Source: Aspidiotus rigidus
Lineage: Eukaryota > Arthropoda > Insecta > Hemiptera > Diaspididae
Reading direction: 5' to 3'
Assembly (NCBI GenBank): GCA_035079385.1
Contig: JAVHKY010000052.1
Span: 13,578,001 to 13,642,000 of the forward strand
DNA length: 64,000 nt
Shown: piece by piece, positions 32,777 to 41,627 of the stretch
Position numbering within the stretch: position 1 is the first letter of the stretch
Layout: each line of letters starts with the position of its first letter
Notes under the pieces: model-generated
What the model was told of the DNA's origin: nothing
Seen by the model: the letters and a program-made list of their open reading frames with translations, nothing else
Databases searched by the model: none
Made by a program: the position numbers and the translations under genes

Positions 32777-34387
32777 TCAGTTGGGTAAAATGGCCTTCTT
32801 GGCCAGCCTATCTGCCTCATTATTATTCTGATCGAGGTGATGACCTTTAATTTTGGTGAACATTACTTCTCTCAGACAATTTGCAGCCTTTTCAAGCTGC
32901 AGATAGACAAAATCATTTGGACGACCATCAATCGAATCAGGATTAGACTTGCTGTGTCTTGTGGCTCTACTGACCCTAAAATAATCCACTAGAAGCTTAC
33001 AATCAGTGCGAATTTCTACCTGGTGAAACCCTAGATCTTTGGCTATACTTAGTGCCCTAAATGCTGCGAAGATTTCCGCCTCATTATTCGTATGTTTTCG
33101 TGGTAAAGTTGGGAGTCTTTCAGATTTATTATGCTTACAATTTGGACCAAAATAAATCCCTATTCCAGCAAGACTTTCTTTGTCGACACTGCCATTTCCA
33201 GTGCAGGCTCCGTCGATATAGATTACTACTCGTTTTTCAAAAGTCCGAGTCCAATCGTCTGCGGTCTTGTGGAATTCTGTCGAAGCATCCTCTAGTTCCC
33301 TAGTTATAATTTTTACTCGCAAATTTCCCCAAAAATAGAAGTGTTTTTTTCGAATTTCTTCCTGAAACTTGAGCGGATTTTCCGTTCCTTCGAATTTTAT
33401 GTTGTCAACATTCGTATGAATGGCGATTGCAGCTGACCCTACTTGATGGGCTGGTTGAGTTAATCTAGGACTGCGTCTATAACTAGCATCTCTTTCGATG
33501 TGTTGATAAGCTTCTCTAAGCTCCTTTCGACTCTCTTCTCTTTCGACGACTGTCTTCCTCCCCTTTTTGGGGGGAAGTAGAATTTTATGAATTCTCTGAT
33601 TCTCTTTCGGATCTTTGAAGCGAATAATTGGTAATTCATTAGAGATTTCTTTTCGATACTGTTCGTCGACTTTAAGTTGTTGGTTTTTCCAATTTCTAAA
33701 TCGAGTGTTTTCTGGCTCTTCCTGAACTATGTCTGGAAGCCGAACAATATTTCGAATATTGTGAACTTCATCTGGGATGTCGTTTGACAAGAGACATTTC
33801 AATCGATACTGATTCCTATTTGTGATCTCAACCACTTTGTATGGGGCTCTATATTTCCAGGTTAATTTCGCTGTATAAATGTTTGCTTTGTCAGATTGCT
33901 CATGACCCTTGAGTTTCACGAGATCCCCAACTTTAATAATTGATTTCTTTTTCGACCGTCTATCTACTCGCAATGCTTGTTCTCTTGTTCGACGGATAGC
34001 AATTTCGACTTTTTCTTCAATGTCGATATTTCCTCTAGGTAGCTTGAGGATCTCAGCAAGTTCGTCTTGAATTGGTTCCTCAAACTGGAGCTCCCACGGT
34101 GTTGATAGAGTAACCGTGTGTTCCACTCGATTGATGATCGTCTCAATTGCTGACAGATGTTCAAACCATCGATTGTGTGGGTTTCCAGCTATTCTTAGCC
34201 TTAGCATATTACCAATTCGGCCTATCATGCGTTCAGCTAAATTCGATTGTGGATTATATGGGCTTATATGTCCTGCCTCAATTCCCAATTCCTTCATTCC
34301 ATTATAATACTCATTAGAAATGAAGCATTTTGCATTGTCACTAATGACATTCGAAACAGGGCCAACTTCTTTGACGTAATTAGCCAT
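32777..34387 (-). CDS. integrase C-terminal part followed by an intact RNase H1-type domain
   Basis: 536-codon frame. Residues 1-60 complete the integrase core: Asp17 in VISDNAKCF and Glu52 in NLAERMIG, a D-35-E spacing. Residues 150-215 look like the integrase C-terminal DNA-binding region (VGDLVKLKGHEQ). A linker then leads to residues 388-536, an RNase H domain with all catalytic residues: Asp392 (YIDGACTGNG), Glu438 (NNEAE), Asp462 (EIRTDCK), His in KIKGHH and Asp526 (NNNEADRLAKK). The pattern DGACTGNG..NNEAE..RTD..GHH..N.EAD is that of cellular/archaeal-type RNase H1 rather than the usual gypsy domain. It overlaps the preceding frame (34294-36813) by about 90 bp in a different phase, so integrase is split by a frameshift. 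Confidence 0.88.
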   Translation of the reverse strand: MANYVKEVGPVSNVISDNAKCFISNEYYNGMKELGIEAGHISPYNPQSNLAERMIGRIGNMLRLRIAGNPHNRWFEHLSAIETIINRVEHTVTLSTPWELQFEEPIQDELAEILKLPRGNIDIEEKVEIAIRRTREQALRVDRRSKKKSIIKVGDLVKLKGHEQSDKANIYTAKLTWKYRAPYKVVEITNRNQYRLKCLLSNDIPDEVHNIRNIVRLPDIVQEEPENTRFRNWKNQQLKVDEQYRKEISNELPIIRFKDPKENQRIHKILLPPKKGRKTVVEREESRKELREAYQHIERDASYRRSPRLTQPAHQVGSAAIAIHTNVDNIKFEGTENPLKFQEEIRKKHFYFWGNLRVKIITRELEDASTEFHKTADDWTRTFEKRVVIYIDGACTGNGSVDKESLAGIGIYFGPNCKHNKSERLPTLPRKHTNNEAEIFAAFRALSIAKDLGFHQVEIRTDCKLLVDYFRVSRATRHSKSNPDSIDGRPNDFVYLQLEKAANCLREVMFTKIKGHHLDQNNNEADRLAKKAILPN

Positions 34388-36813
34388 ATATGTCTTAGAA
34401 CTTCTACCGTCCCTACCTTTCTAGTCGGATAAATTTTCGTGAATCTTGAAAATCCGTCATACACGACCAAACAATATTTGTAGCGATGATTACTTGTTGG
34501 GAGGGGGCCCAAGTGATCGATGAATACGTAGTCCCCTTTCTTATTAATTTCGATATGCTCTGAGGCTGGGATTGAAGCTTTCGCATGATTTTTCATAGCC
34601 AGACACAATTGGCACCTCGAAACATAGTCTAATATTTCAATCATCATGTGGGGCCAATAAAAATTTCTTCGCAGCAGTCGACGCATCGCATGTAAACCTG
34701 GGTGACAATACTGTATATGATAAAACTCAATTATCGACCTCCTAATCCTTTGTGGAACTAATATTTTAGGATGCCCCCATTTGCTTAGACGTGCCTGATA
34801 CCCGTGATGATTAATCACGTTGGACTCATTCTCTCGAACCCACTTCTGTAACATTCTGTCTTCTTTCTGAAGGTTTACAAGGTTTTCGAGGTTTTCTCGA
34901 AGTTCATTATCTACTTCGATATTGTTGACCTCGACGTTATTGTGGAATAGATCACCTAGGTCAAAATCATCAAACTCTACTTTGGTTTCTACTTTTTTCG
35001 GTCGACTTTCAGTTGGTGGATACTCTTTGAGGTATTCGGCGATTTTCTCTAATCTCTTGGGAATGGCTAAAACTTTCGCATTAAATTCATGGATTTTCGC
35101 ATCAGCTTTTTGCAGTCTTTGAGAATGTGTTGGCCCAGATGAGAGAAGTTCTGACCAGGTTGCTGGAAGATAAATGATTAGCTCGTGGCCATACAGCATA
35201 TAGCTATACCTTCGAAGCACTTCTCGAATCGCCATGAATTCTCTCTCTATCGGCGAATATCTCATTTTGACTTCTTTGAAGGATTTCCCAACGAATGCCA
35301 TCGGTCTATAGCTTTCACCCTCCTTCCACATGATTACTGCGGAGTATGATCTTTCAGACATCGAAAAAAGAATCTCAATTGGGACATTATCATTCGGATG
35401 AAAAATCATGATTTCTCGCGATAGAGTAGTTTTGATAGACTCGAAAGCATTCTTTTCGACTTCTGTCCATCTCCATGGGACGCGGGCTTTAGTAAGCTCA
35501 GTTAGTACACTGCGATGTTCGGCGTAATTTGGTAAATGTTGCGAAAAGTAGTTTGTCGCACCTAAGAATTTCCGAACGTCTTTCACACACTTTGGTGGGT
35601 GTATCAATCGAACCAATTCGCATTTTTCAGCGTTGGGTTTAACCCCATGTTGGTTGATGATGTATCCAACAAACTTCATCTCGTTTACAACGATTTCGGA
35701 TTTTTGTAAGTTCAAGGTCAATCCGATCCGGTTCAATTTCCGAAGCACTCGCTCAAGATGTTCATAATGTTCCTCAATCGTTTTGGAGAATATTATAACA
35801 TCGTCGACATAGGATAATACACAATCATCCAACTCTTTCAGCGCTTTCGACATCGTATCGATGAATATAGCCATAGATGAAACTAGGCCAAACGGAACTC
35901 TCGTATACTGATAGAGATCGCTTCGGTATCTGAATGCAGTCAGAGATCGATGGTCAGGGTGTAAGGGTAACGTGAGAAACGCATTTCGAATATCTAGCCT
36001 AGTGAATATCTTTGCACCCGCAACTCGTTGCTTGAGCAATTCAATATTCGGAGTTTTGTTCTGTGGAGAGTTTAGAAATTTGTTTAGCGCTCTTGCATCT
36101 AAACATACTCGAACCCTTCGTTTTGTCCCTGGTATCGGAACCTTTTCCCTTTCGACTATAACTATATTACTAGCATGCCTTGAACGGCTACGTTCAATCA
36201 GACCCTCTCTGATGTATTCGTCAATTTGGACTTGAGCGAGGTCATATTTTTCTTTTGGATGACTCCACTCTTTACTTTTAATGACAATTTGTGGTTCAGG
36301 GAGTTTGAGCTCTAACTTAATATCAGGAACCCTAAAAAGACCTGTCTTTTCGGACCACAACTTCGGAAATCTATTCTGAATTGCTTCAATGCGACTCCTA
36401 TCATATTTGATTTCAATGGGAGGTGGTTCGTGAAGATCTAACATTTCGAATTGCGTTATTTCATAGCATTTTGAGAATTCTCGATACACATTTTCTTCAA
36501 TCTCATCCGCTTTCGGACTTTCGACACATTCTTTTCGAATCTCATCTGATAATTTGTCTGCCTTGCCCCCTGCAGATAACATACGAGCAGCGCAGCGACG
36601 AATCACATCTACTGGTTCTTCGACACATCCAACCAGCCCAATTCCCATGATAGGGTCTCTCCCTAAAAACATTAGAACTTGATCGCTAAACAGTCCTGCC
36701 ATTTGATGCATTACTGCATCTCGAAATCCAAAAAGACAATCAGTGGCTAAGTTTTCGACGATGATATAGTTCAGAACAATGTGAACCTCGTTTTTTCCGA
36801 AATCACAAATCAA
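34294..36813 (-). CDS. pol: protease C-half, reverse transcriptase, degenerate RNase H, integrase N-part
   Basis: 839 codons. Residues 1-30 hold the distal part of a retropepsin (TDCLFGFRDAV). RT occupies about 180-400 with catalytic motifs TRLDIRNAF (Asp274) and SYVDDVIIFS (335-338). The RT-linked RNase H at about 470-550 has lost active-site residues: the expected TDAS is ILFSMSERSYSA, and the expected D in YTDHKPL reads YLPATW. The integrase zinc finger HHCC lies at about 699-737 (HIQYCHPGLH, CQLC) and the first core Asp at FIDHLGP (766). The frame is in phase with the upstream frame across one TGA (36819-36817). The first codon shown is TTG, so it is expressed only as part of a polyprotein. 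Confidence 0.92.
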   Translation of the reverse strand: MICDFGKNEVHIVLNYIIVENLATDCLFGFRDAVMHQMAGLFSDQVLMFLGRDPIMGIGLVGCVEEPVDVIRRCAARMLSAGGKADKLSDEIRKECVESPKADEIEENVYREFSKCYEITQFEMLDLHEPPPIEIKYDRSRIEAIQNRFPKLWSEKTGLFRVPDIKLELKLPEPQIVIKSKEWSHPKEKYDLAQVQIDEYIREGLIERSRSRHASNIVIVEREKVPIPGTKRRVRVCLDARALNKFLNSPQNKTPNIELLKQRVAGAKIFTRLDIRNAFLTLPLHPDHRSLTAFRYRSDLYQYTRVPFGLVSSMAIFIDTMSKALKELDDCVLSYVDDVIIFSKTIEEHYEHLERVLRKLNRIGLTLNLQKSEIVVNEMKFVGYIINQHGVKPNAEKCELVRLIHPPKCVKDVRKFLGATNYFSQHLPNYAEHRSVLTELTKARVPWRWTEVEKNAFESIKTTLSREIMIFHPNDNVPIEILFSMSERSYSAVIMWKEGESYRPMAFVGKSFKEVKMRYSPIEREFMAIREVLRRYSYMLYGHELIIYLPATWSELLSSGPTHSQRLQKADAKIHEFNAKVLAIPKRLEKIAEYLKEYPPTESRPKKVETKVEFDDFDLGDLFHNNVEVNNIEVDNELRENLENLVNLQKEDRMLQKWVRENESNVINHHGYQARLSKWGHPKILVPQRIRRSIIEFYHIQYCHPGLHAMRRLLRRNFYWPHMMIEILDYVSRCQLCLAMKNHAKASIPASEHIEINKKGDYVFIDHLGPLPTSNHRYKYCLVVYDGFSRFTKIYPTRKVGTVEVLRHIWLITSKKLALFRMSLVTMQNASFLMSIIME

Positions 36814-36816
36814 TTT

Positions 36817-37818
36817 TCATTTCATTCGTACCATTCCCCTAACGTTAAGTGAACTCCCATTCGCGGATCGCAGTCTTAACCATGGGATTGGTTTTACTAT
36901 GGGTCGCTCCTTAGGTGGAATTTTACTCATGATATTATCAAAACATCTACCCTTCATTGAGGTTAGAGGGCACCCCGAATCAAATTTTGACATGAATTCG
37001 ACTTGTTCCACAGCCATGCGGAGTTTCATTTCCTCGGGTCTCAATTCATCATCAATTATTTTTTCAACAATGAGATCATTCTCTCTTTCGACTGCACAGA
37101 CCAATAGATCGTCAAATACCTGCCAGACCAATAGATCGTCAAATACCTGTTCCTTAGCTAGTTGCACTACATAATTTCGAATACTATAGGCGACATTATC
37201 TGCGACATCATGTGTCCATGAATTCATTTGGCGATCACTAATCAATCGAAATACGTTACAACGAAATTGAATATTTACTTTATTTAAATTCTTGATATCC
37301 TCATAACGTCTACAGTTTGAGAGAAAATGATGTAAAACATTAATATACCTTACTTTCGACTTATGTTTATGACGATATATACTGTCTCGAATCGCTAGGT
37401 TAATTATCTTTATATTTTGGACTGTTAGTTCGTCGGGATTCGGTCCGCAGATCGGTGATATAAAAATGATTAGTTTAGACTTATATGAGGTGACAAGAAG
37501 ATCGATAATTTCGACTATCTCTTCTTTAATATTATTTCGACTTACGGGATACTTCCCATCGGCTTGATCTGACCCTATTAGGATCATTACATATGGTGAA
37601 TTTCGTTTCTCTTTGGCTACCAATCGGCTTTTACGTAATCGAGTCATGAGAGTGTTGGTAGACAGGTGATTCTCTAAGAATGGCTTCGACCCCTTAAATT
37701 CATACATAAAATTGGTGACGTGACTCGTTAACTGAGCACACATTGAGTCCCCCATCATTTCGAATCCCATCCATTTTATTTCATTTAGATCTGTGGGTTG
37801 TGTGGGATCGATAGCCAA
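36817..37818 (-). CDS. SGNH/GDSL-like domain followed by retropepsin N-half
   Basis: 333 codons with no ATG start, in phase with both neighbours. Residues about 17-220 resemble an SGNH hydrolase: block I GDSM (Ser25) in GFEMMGDSMCAQL, strand plus block III position in YVMILIGSDQADG (81-87), a strand LIIFISPICGPN (116-127), and a late His (WTHDVADNVAYSI, 201-213). The Asn/Asp of a classical GxND block is replaced by SD, so catalysis is uncertain. A 27-bp tandem duplication repeats VFDDLLVWQ/VFDDLLVCA (225-242). Residues 279-284, FDSGCP, are the DSG active site of an aspartic protease. The distal half of the protease lies past the TGA. An SGNH domain ahead of the protease is not a standard gypsy arrangement. 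Confidence 0.75.
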   Translation of the reverse strand: MAIDPTQPTDLNEIKWMGFEMMGDSMCAQLTSHVTNFMYEFKGSKPFLENHLSTNTLMTRLRKSRLVAKEKRNSPYVMILIGSDQADGKYPVSRNNIKEEIVEIIDLLVTSYKSKLIIFISPICGPNPDELTVQNIKIINLAIRDSIYRHKHKSKVRYINVLHHFLSNCRRYEDIKNLNKVNIQFRCNVFRLISDRQMNSWTHDVADNVAYSIRNYVVQLAKEQVFDDLLVWQVFDDLLVCAVERENDLIVEKIIDDELRPEEMKLRMAVEQVEFMSKFDSGCPLTSMKGRCFDNIMSKIPPKERPIVKPIPWLRLRSANGSSLNVRGMVRMK

Positions 37819-37827
37819 CTCATACTG

Positions 37828-38103
37828 TTATTCAGATTTTCGAACCCCTAACCTAGACTCCTGTTGATTACTGGATTTTTCATTCGATTGGTTTTCTGAG
37901 GTGACGAGAGATGATCTACCTTTCAATTCATAATTTCTCTTATCATTTCTCCTTTTACGTTGAGCTAAAACTTGTTCGCAGAAGACGTAGAGTTCGTCTG
38001 AGTCTGATATATTTTCTTTCGATTCATCCTTTGAGATGGGCGAATTTTTTTCTGACTCGTATTCCAAATCTTTATCATTATCGCTTTCTACGACTTCATT
38101 CAC
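37828..38103 (-). CDS. charged linker frame between Gag and the SGNH domain
   Basis: 91 codons, Ser/Glu/Lys/Asn-rich and probably disordered (YESEKNSPISKDESK). It overlaps the end of Gag in the -1 frame: the Gag terminus reads GGA AGA AAA TAG, and slipping back one base within the A run enters this frame at ATA GAA GTG. It ends at TAA, which is followed in the same frame by CAG and then the SGNH frame. A -1 shift plus stop read-through, or a simple nonsense mutation, are the two readings. No domain is recognised. Confidence 0.6.
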   Translation of the reverse strand: MNEVVESDNDKDLEYESEKNSPISKDESKENISDSDELYVFCEQVLAQRKRRNDKRNYELKGRSSLVTSENQSNEKSSNQQESRLGVRKSE

Positions 38104-38105
38104 TT

Positions 38106-39410
38106 CTATTTTCTTCCGATATTTATCGAATGTCTCTCGGTCCAGTGGTGTTGGATCACGTACCTACATGCTTCATTTATAGACTGAAAATTTATAGCTT
38201 TTCGGCGAATCTCGGACCCCACATTCCTAGTGTATTCATTCTTTTCAATGATTTGACCGAATATCCTAATTCTCTCATTTCCTCTCGGAACTTGATTTAT
38301 TACGATATCCTTAACCTCCTTCACGAAATCCCAGGGATCCCTCGTCTCTTTCGAATCTGATAATGTCCACGATATTATCGAATCGGCCATACGTTTTACG
38401 TCAGGACCTTTTGTCACTCTCGCTGGTCCCTCATCTGCGCCTAATCTAAATATTGATGTTTCGATCAACTCATCGGCTTCGCGTTGATAATAATCTGAAT
38501 CACTATCTGAATCTCTATTACGATTATTCGGTCTTTCCCCTCGATTACCTCGACGGTCTCTATGCTCATTTCGATTGATGTGATGATTCTCCTCACCAGA
38601 ACTACTACCGTCACTTGGATCAAAATCAGGGGGACCAGAATACCCAACATTACGATGGGTTGAGAAGTTAGTACTATTCCGCCTATAATTCCGACTGCGT
38701 GATTCTCCATTTCGACTATTCCTATTAGGATTGATTTGATTGCTCTCTTTCCTCTGTCGATTTTTTCTTTCGTAGATAGGACGATTATCTCTCGACTTAT
38801 CCCTGACAGTTTGATTCAGATCCAATGGGCTATTAAATTCAGCATTATTCGAATCCGAATCCTCTATATTTTCGTCCTTATCATTATTCCCCTGAACTTC
38901 TGTTGATTGAGCGATCGGGTCTGCAAATTCCACGGATTGTCGATTATTTTTCTCTGATCTTTTTGCTCTTCGATTCTCTCTTATTTGATGCTCCCCCTCA
39001 ATATATTCGACAATTCTTTCCTGCACTCGTTGATCAACAGTTGCAGCAAGCGCCTCTTCCTGCAATCGCATCTGTTTTTTCAATTCTTGATTTTTCTTTT
39101 CGACTGATTTAACCTCATTCACGGCTAGTTGCAGTTGGGTAAACCCACCTATATCCATAAACTTTCGAAACTCGAGATATTCGGCAGCACTTATCTGATT
39201 CGGTTTCTGAATGTTACTCGTAGTAGTGTTTCCCCCCGCGGCATTATTGACTTTTGCCGCCGCTGAAGGCGCATTTTTCTCATTCGCATTCTTATTTGTT
39301 TTGGAAGAAGTGGTATTTACAGTTTCGAGAGGGGTAATGGGTGAATTGACATTTTCGTCAGCTTCCGAATTTTCTTTATCATTTTTATTACTCTGTTGTC
39401 GGGTCATCAT
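38106..39410 (-). CDS. Gag-like protein without zinc knuckle
   Basis: 434 codons from an ATG. The N-terminal half is low-complexity (Asn/Thr/Lys/Glu), with a heptad-like region at about 90-150 (VEKKNQELKKQMRLQEEAL). The middle is Arg/Asn/Ser/Asp-rich (RDRRGNRGERPNNRNRDSD). The C-terminal part (about 325-434) looks folded and could be the capsid: SWTLSDSKETRDPWDFV through EACRYVIQHHWTERH. No CCHC zinc knuckle is present; the Arg-rich middle may bind RNA instead. Position after the 5' LTR and leader and before protease identifies it as gag. Similarity to named Gag families is not evident by eye. Confidence 0.8.
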   Translation of the reverse strand: MMTRQQSNKNDKENSEADENVNSPITPLETVNTTSSKTNKNANEKNAPSAAAKVNNAAGGNTTTSNIQKPNQISAAEYLEFRKFMDIGGFTQLQLAVNEVKSVEKKNQELKKQMRLQEEALAATVDQRVQERIVEYIEGEHQIRENRRAKRSEKNNRQSVEFADPIAQSTEVQGNNDKDENIEDSDSNNAEFNSPLDLNQTVRDKSRDNRPIYERKNRQRKESNQINPNRNSRNGESRSRNYRRNSTNFSTHRNVGYSGPPDFDPSDGSSSGEENHHINRNEHRDRRGNRGERPNNRNRDSDSDSDYYQREADELIETSIFRLGADEGPARVTKGPDVKRMADSIISWTLSDSKETRDPWDFVKEVKDIVINQVPRGNERIRIFGQIIEKNEYTRNVGSEIRRKAINFQSINEACRYVIQHHWTERHSINIGRK

Positions 39411-40217
39411 TTCAAATCAGAGGTCAGTCTAATTAGTTTTTCTTTACTAGATAGAAATTTTTCTAACAACAATCGATACCCCCTTTTTTTTTTTTTTTTT
39501 TAATATATATAGTCTATCTCGAATCAATTGAGACAACAGATCAGATTTCTAATCTTACTTACTCGTTCGACTCTCGATCTCAATTTATATTTGAAAAGGG
39601 AGGATGGTAGAAGAAATTTTCGACAACGAAGAGAGAGAAAGAAAAAAAAGTTTTCTTTTTCGACACAGGATATAATTTTAAATTGAAATATGATCTAAGT
39701 ACTCACTCGATCGATGTTTACGACTTTCGACTTTTTCGGTATCTTCCAATCGAATCCGGTTCTTGCGCTTTTCCGCTTCAGTTTGAAAGCTTGGAAGCGG
39801 TTGTACCAAAGCTAGAAAACTCACTCGAATCGAATAGAAAATGAAACAAAAACGAAGAAAAACAATAACCGTTGTTCGTAGAATGCTTTCGAATCAAAAG
39901 TCAGATAGAAGGACGAAAGGAAAATCAATTCGATTAACGAAAACGTATATAAAAAAAAATTTCTTTACCGCTCGAACACAGAATAAAGTACGTGTATTTG
40001 CTAGTAACTGAACATACAATATGCAAGAGCAGGTATGATAGGTTAGGATCTTGATGTGCCTTATCTTCGGTTCTCACTAGATAAGCTTAGCAGACTGGGA
40101 GTTGGATATGCTTAGTTCCAATGTGGGATTTCCACCTTGTGTCTATTCGATCTAAGTACCTATTATACTTTCGATTGCTCTAATTCGAATCACTGTTAGC
40201 CTTATCGTTGTGAATTG

Positions 40218-40248
<31 letters not shown>

Positions 40249-41627
40249 TATTTGTTTCCTGCTTGACAGCTAAATTTTTCATCTAGAATATTCTTCACAA
40301 TTCTTTTGTCATCAAGCTTTACGACTATCGTGTGTTTTGTAATGTCCTCTTTGCTTTATCGACTGACGATTACTACTACACTTACTTCGTCGTAATAGTT
40401 TACGCTGAATGTTCGAATCAGATAAGCAACACGGGAAAATTCCCCACAAAGGATTTGCCTCGTCTCACGAATACTCGAATCATTCGAAACATGTTTGTAT
40501 TGTATTGACTTCGAACCTTCGATGAGAAAAAGAAAAAAAGAAAAAAAAAAAAAAAAAAGAAGAGAAAAGAAGAAAAATACTCTACGTATAAAATTTTACG
40601 AACATTCGTCTGCGTTGATTTCGGGAAGAAGAGAGAGAAAGAGAAAGAAAATGAACAGAAAACCTTTTTTTCTGGAAAGAACCCAACAAAAATTTCAAGT
40701 TCGGAATTTCTAGGACAGGAAAAACGGAACCTGATTTGCACAAAATAGCGCTATGACCTACTCTGGGTCGAGTGTTACTCTTTGAATTTTTTATTCGGAG
40801 AGCTTTCCGAAATTGGTGTGCTCGTAAGAACACTTATAAATTTTTTTTTGAAGCTAGGCCTTTTATCGACTCAAAAAAAAAAAAAAACTTTACTTTACTA
40901 CAAAGTCCATTCGTTAGCTCTACTCGTGCGATTTAATGACCTACTCTGGGTCGAAATTTTCGACGTAAGAACCCACTTCGGGTGCTCGTTGACACTCCTA
41001 CGACGCGTCCGTCGCTTCAGAGTCCAGGGTCTCGGAGTGGAAGTCAGGAACTATGTCAGGAACCATACAAGATGACCCCTCTTTTGATCGCTCTAGTTAT
41101 CACAGGGAAGACTAAGGATCTGGACTACTATGGTCCTGGGCGGTGGATTTTCCCTAATCTGTCATGCCACAGGTTTCGGGTGTCGGGCGCCAGGTGTTCA
41201 ACACACCAACACACTGCCAGTCTTCCATCCGCCTGACTGTACAGTGTGCGCAAGAGTAAAGACAACGGAGAGTCGTTAATCGAAATATGGGTGTCCAAAG
41301 GACAAAGGGGAAGAACAAAAACTATTTTTACGAGATCATGAAAGTTGGGTCTCTGGTTCATCCAAATGGGACTTTTGGAGCCAGAGTGGATAAATAACAA
41401 TACGAGCGGCGATAACACGACTTCGAACCATGACACACGAGGGGGGGTGCCCCCATGTGATCAGGACAGTAGCACAGCGTTTACTGTGAGACCTCAATGG
41501 AAAGTGTTGATGAAGCTGCCAACCCGACAGTCCCCAACGGAAACCGAAAATACACACGCGGCCATAAAGGTCGCGGGTGCACCCCGGCTCCACGTTGTCG
41601 CGCCAAAAATGTTAAAATGTAGGTTTA
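39411..41627 (-). promoter_or_regulatory. 2.2-kb 5' leader of the retroelement
   Basis: Lies between Gag and the 5' LTR. It contains no long ORF, several A/T and purine runs, and the word ACCTACTCTGGGTCGA twice (about 40757 and 40939). The length is unusual and would fit packaging or internal translation signals, but I see no specific structure. Confidence 0.6.
41590..41605 (-). promoter_or_regulatory. candidate primer-binding site
   Basis: Minus-strand TGGCGCGACAACGTGG lies about 22 bases inside the 5' LTR end. It begins with TGG, as expected for the complement of a tRNA CCA end, and resembles sites used for tRNA-Lys priming. The spacing is larger than usual. A second TGGCGCCCGACACC lies further inside, near 41190. 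Confidence 0.4.

Noticed and set aside
41336..41593. ORFs on both strands within the retroelement leader near the LTR
   Set aside because: They overlap the putative primer-binding site and each other, with no conserved motif, so they are probably chance.
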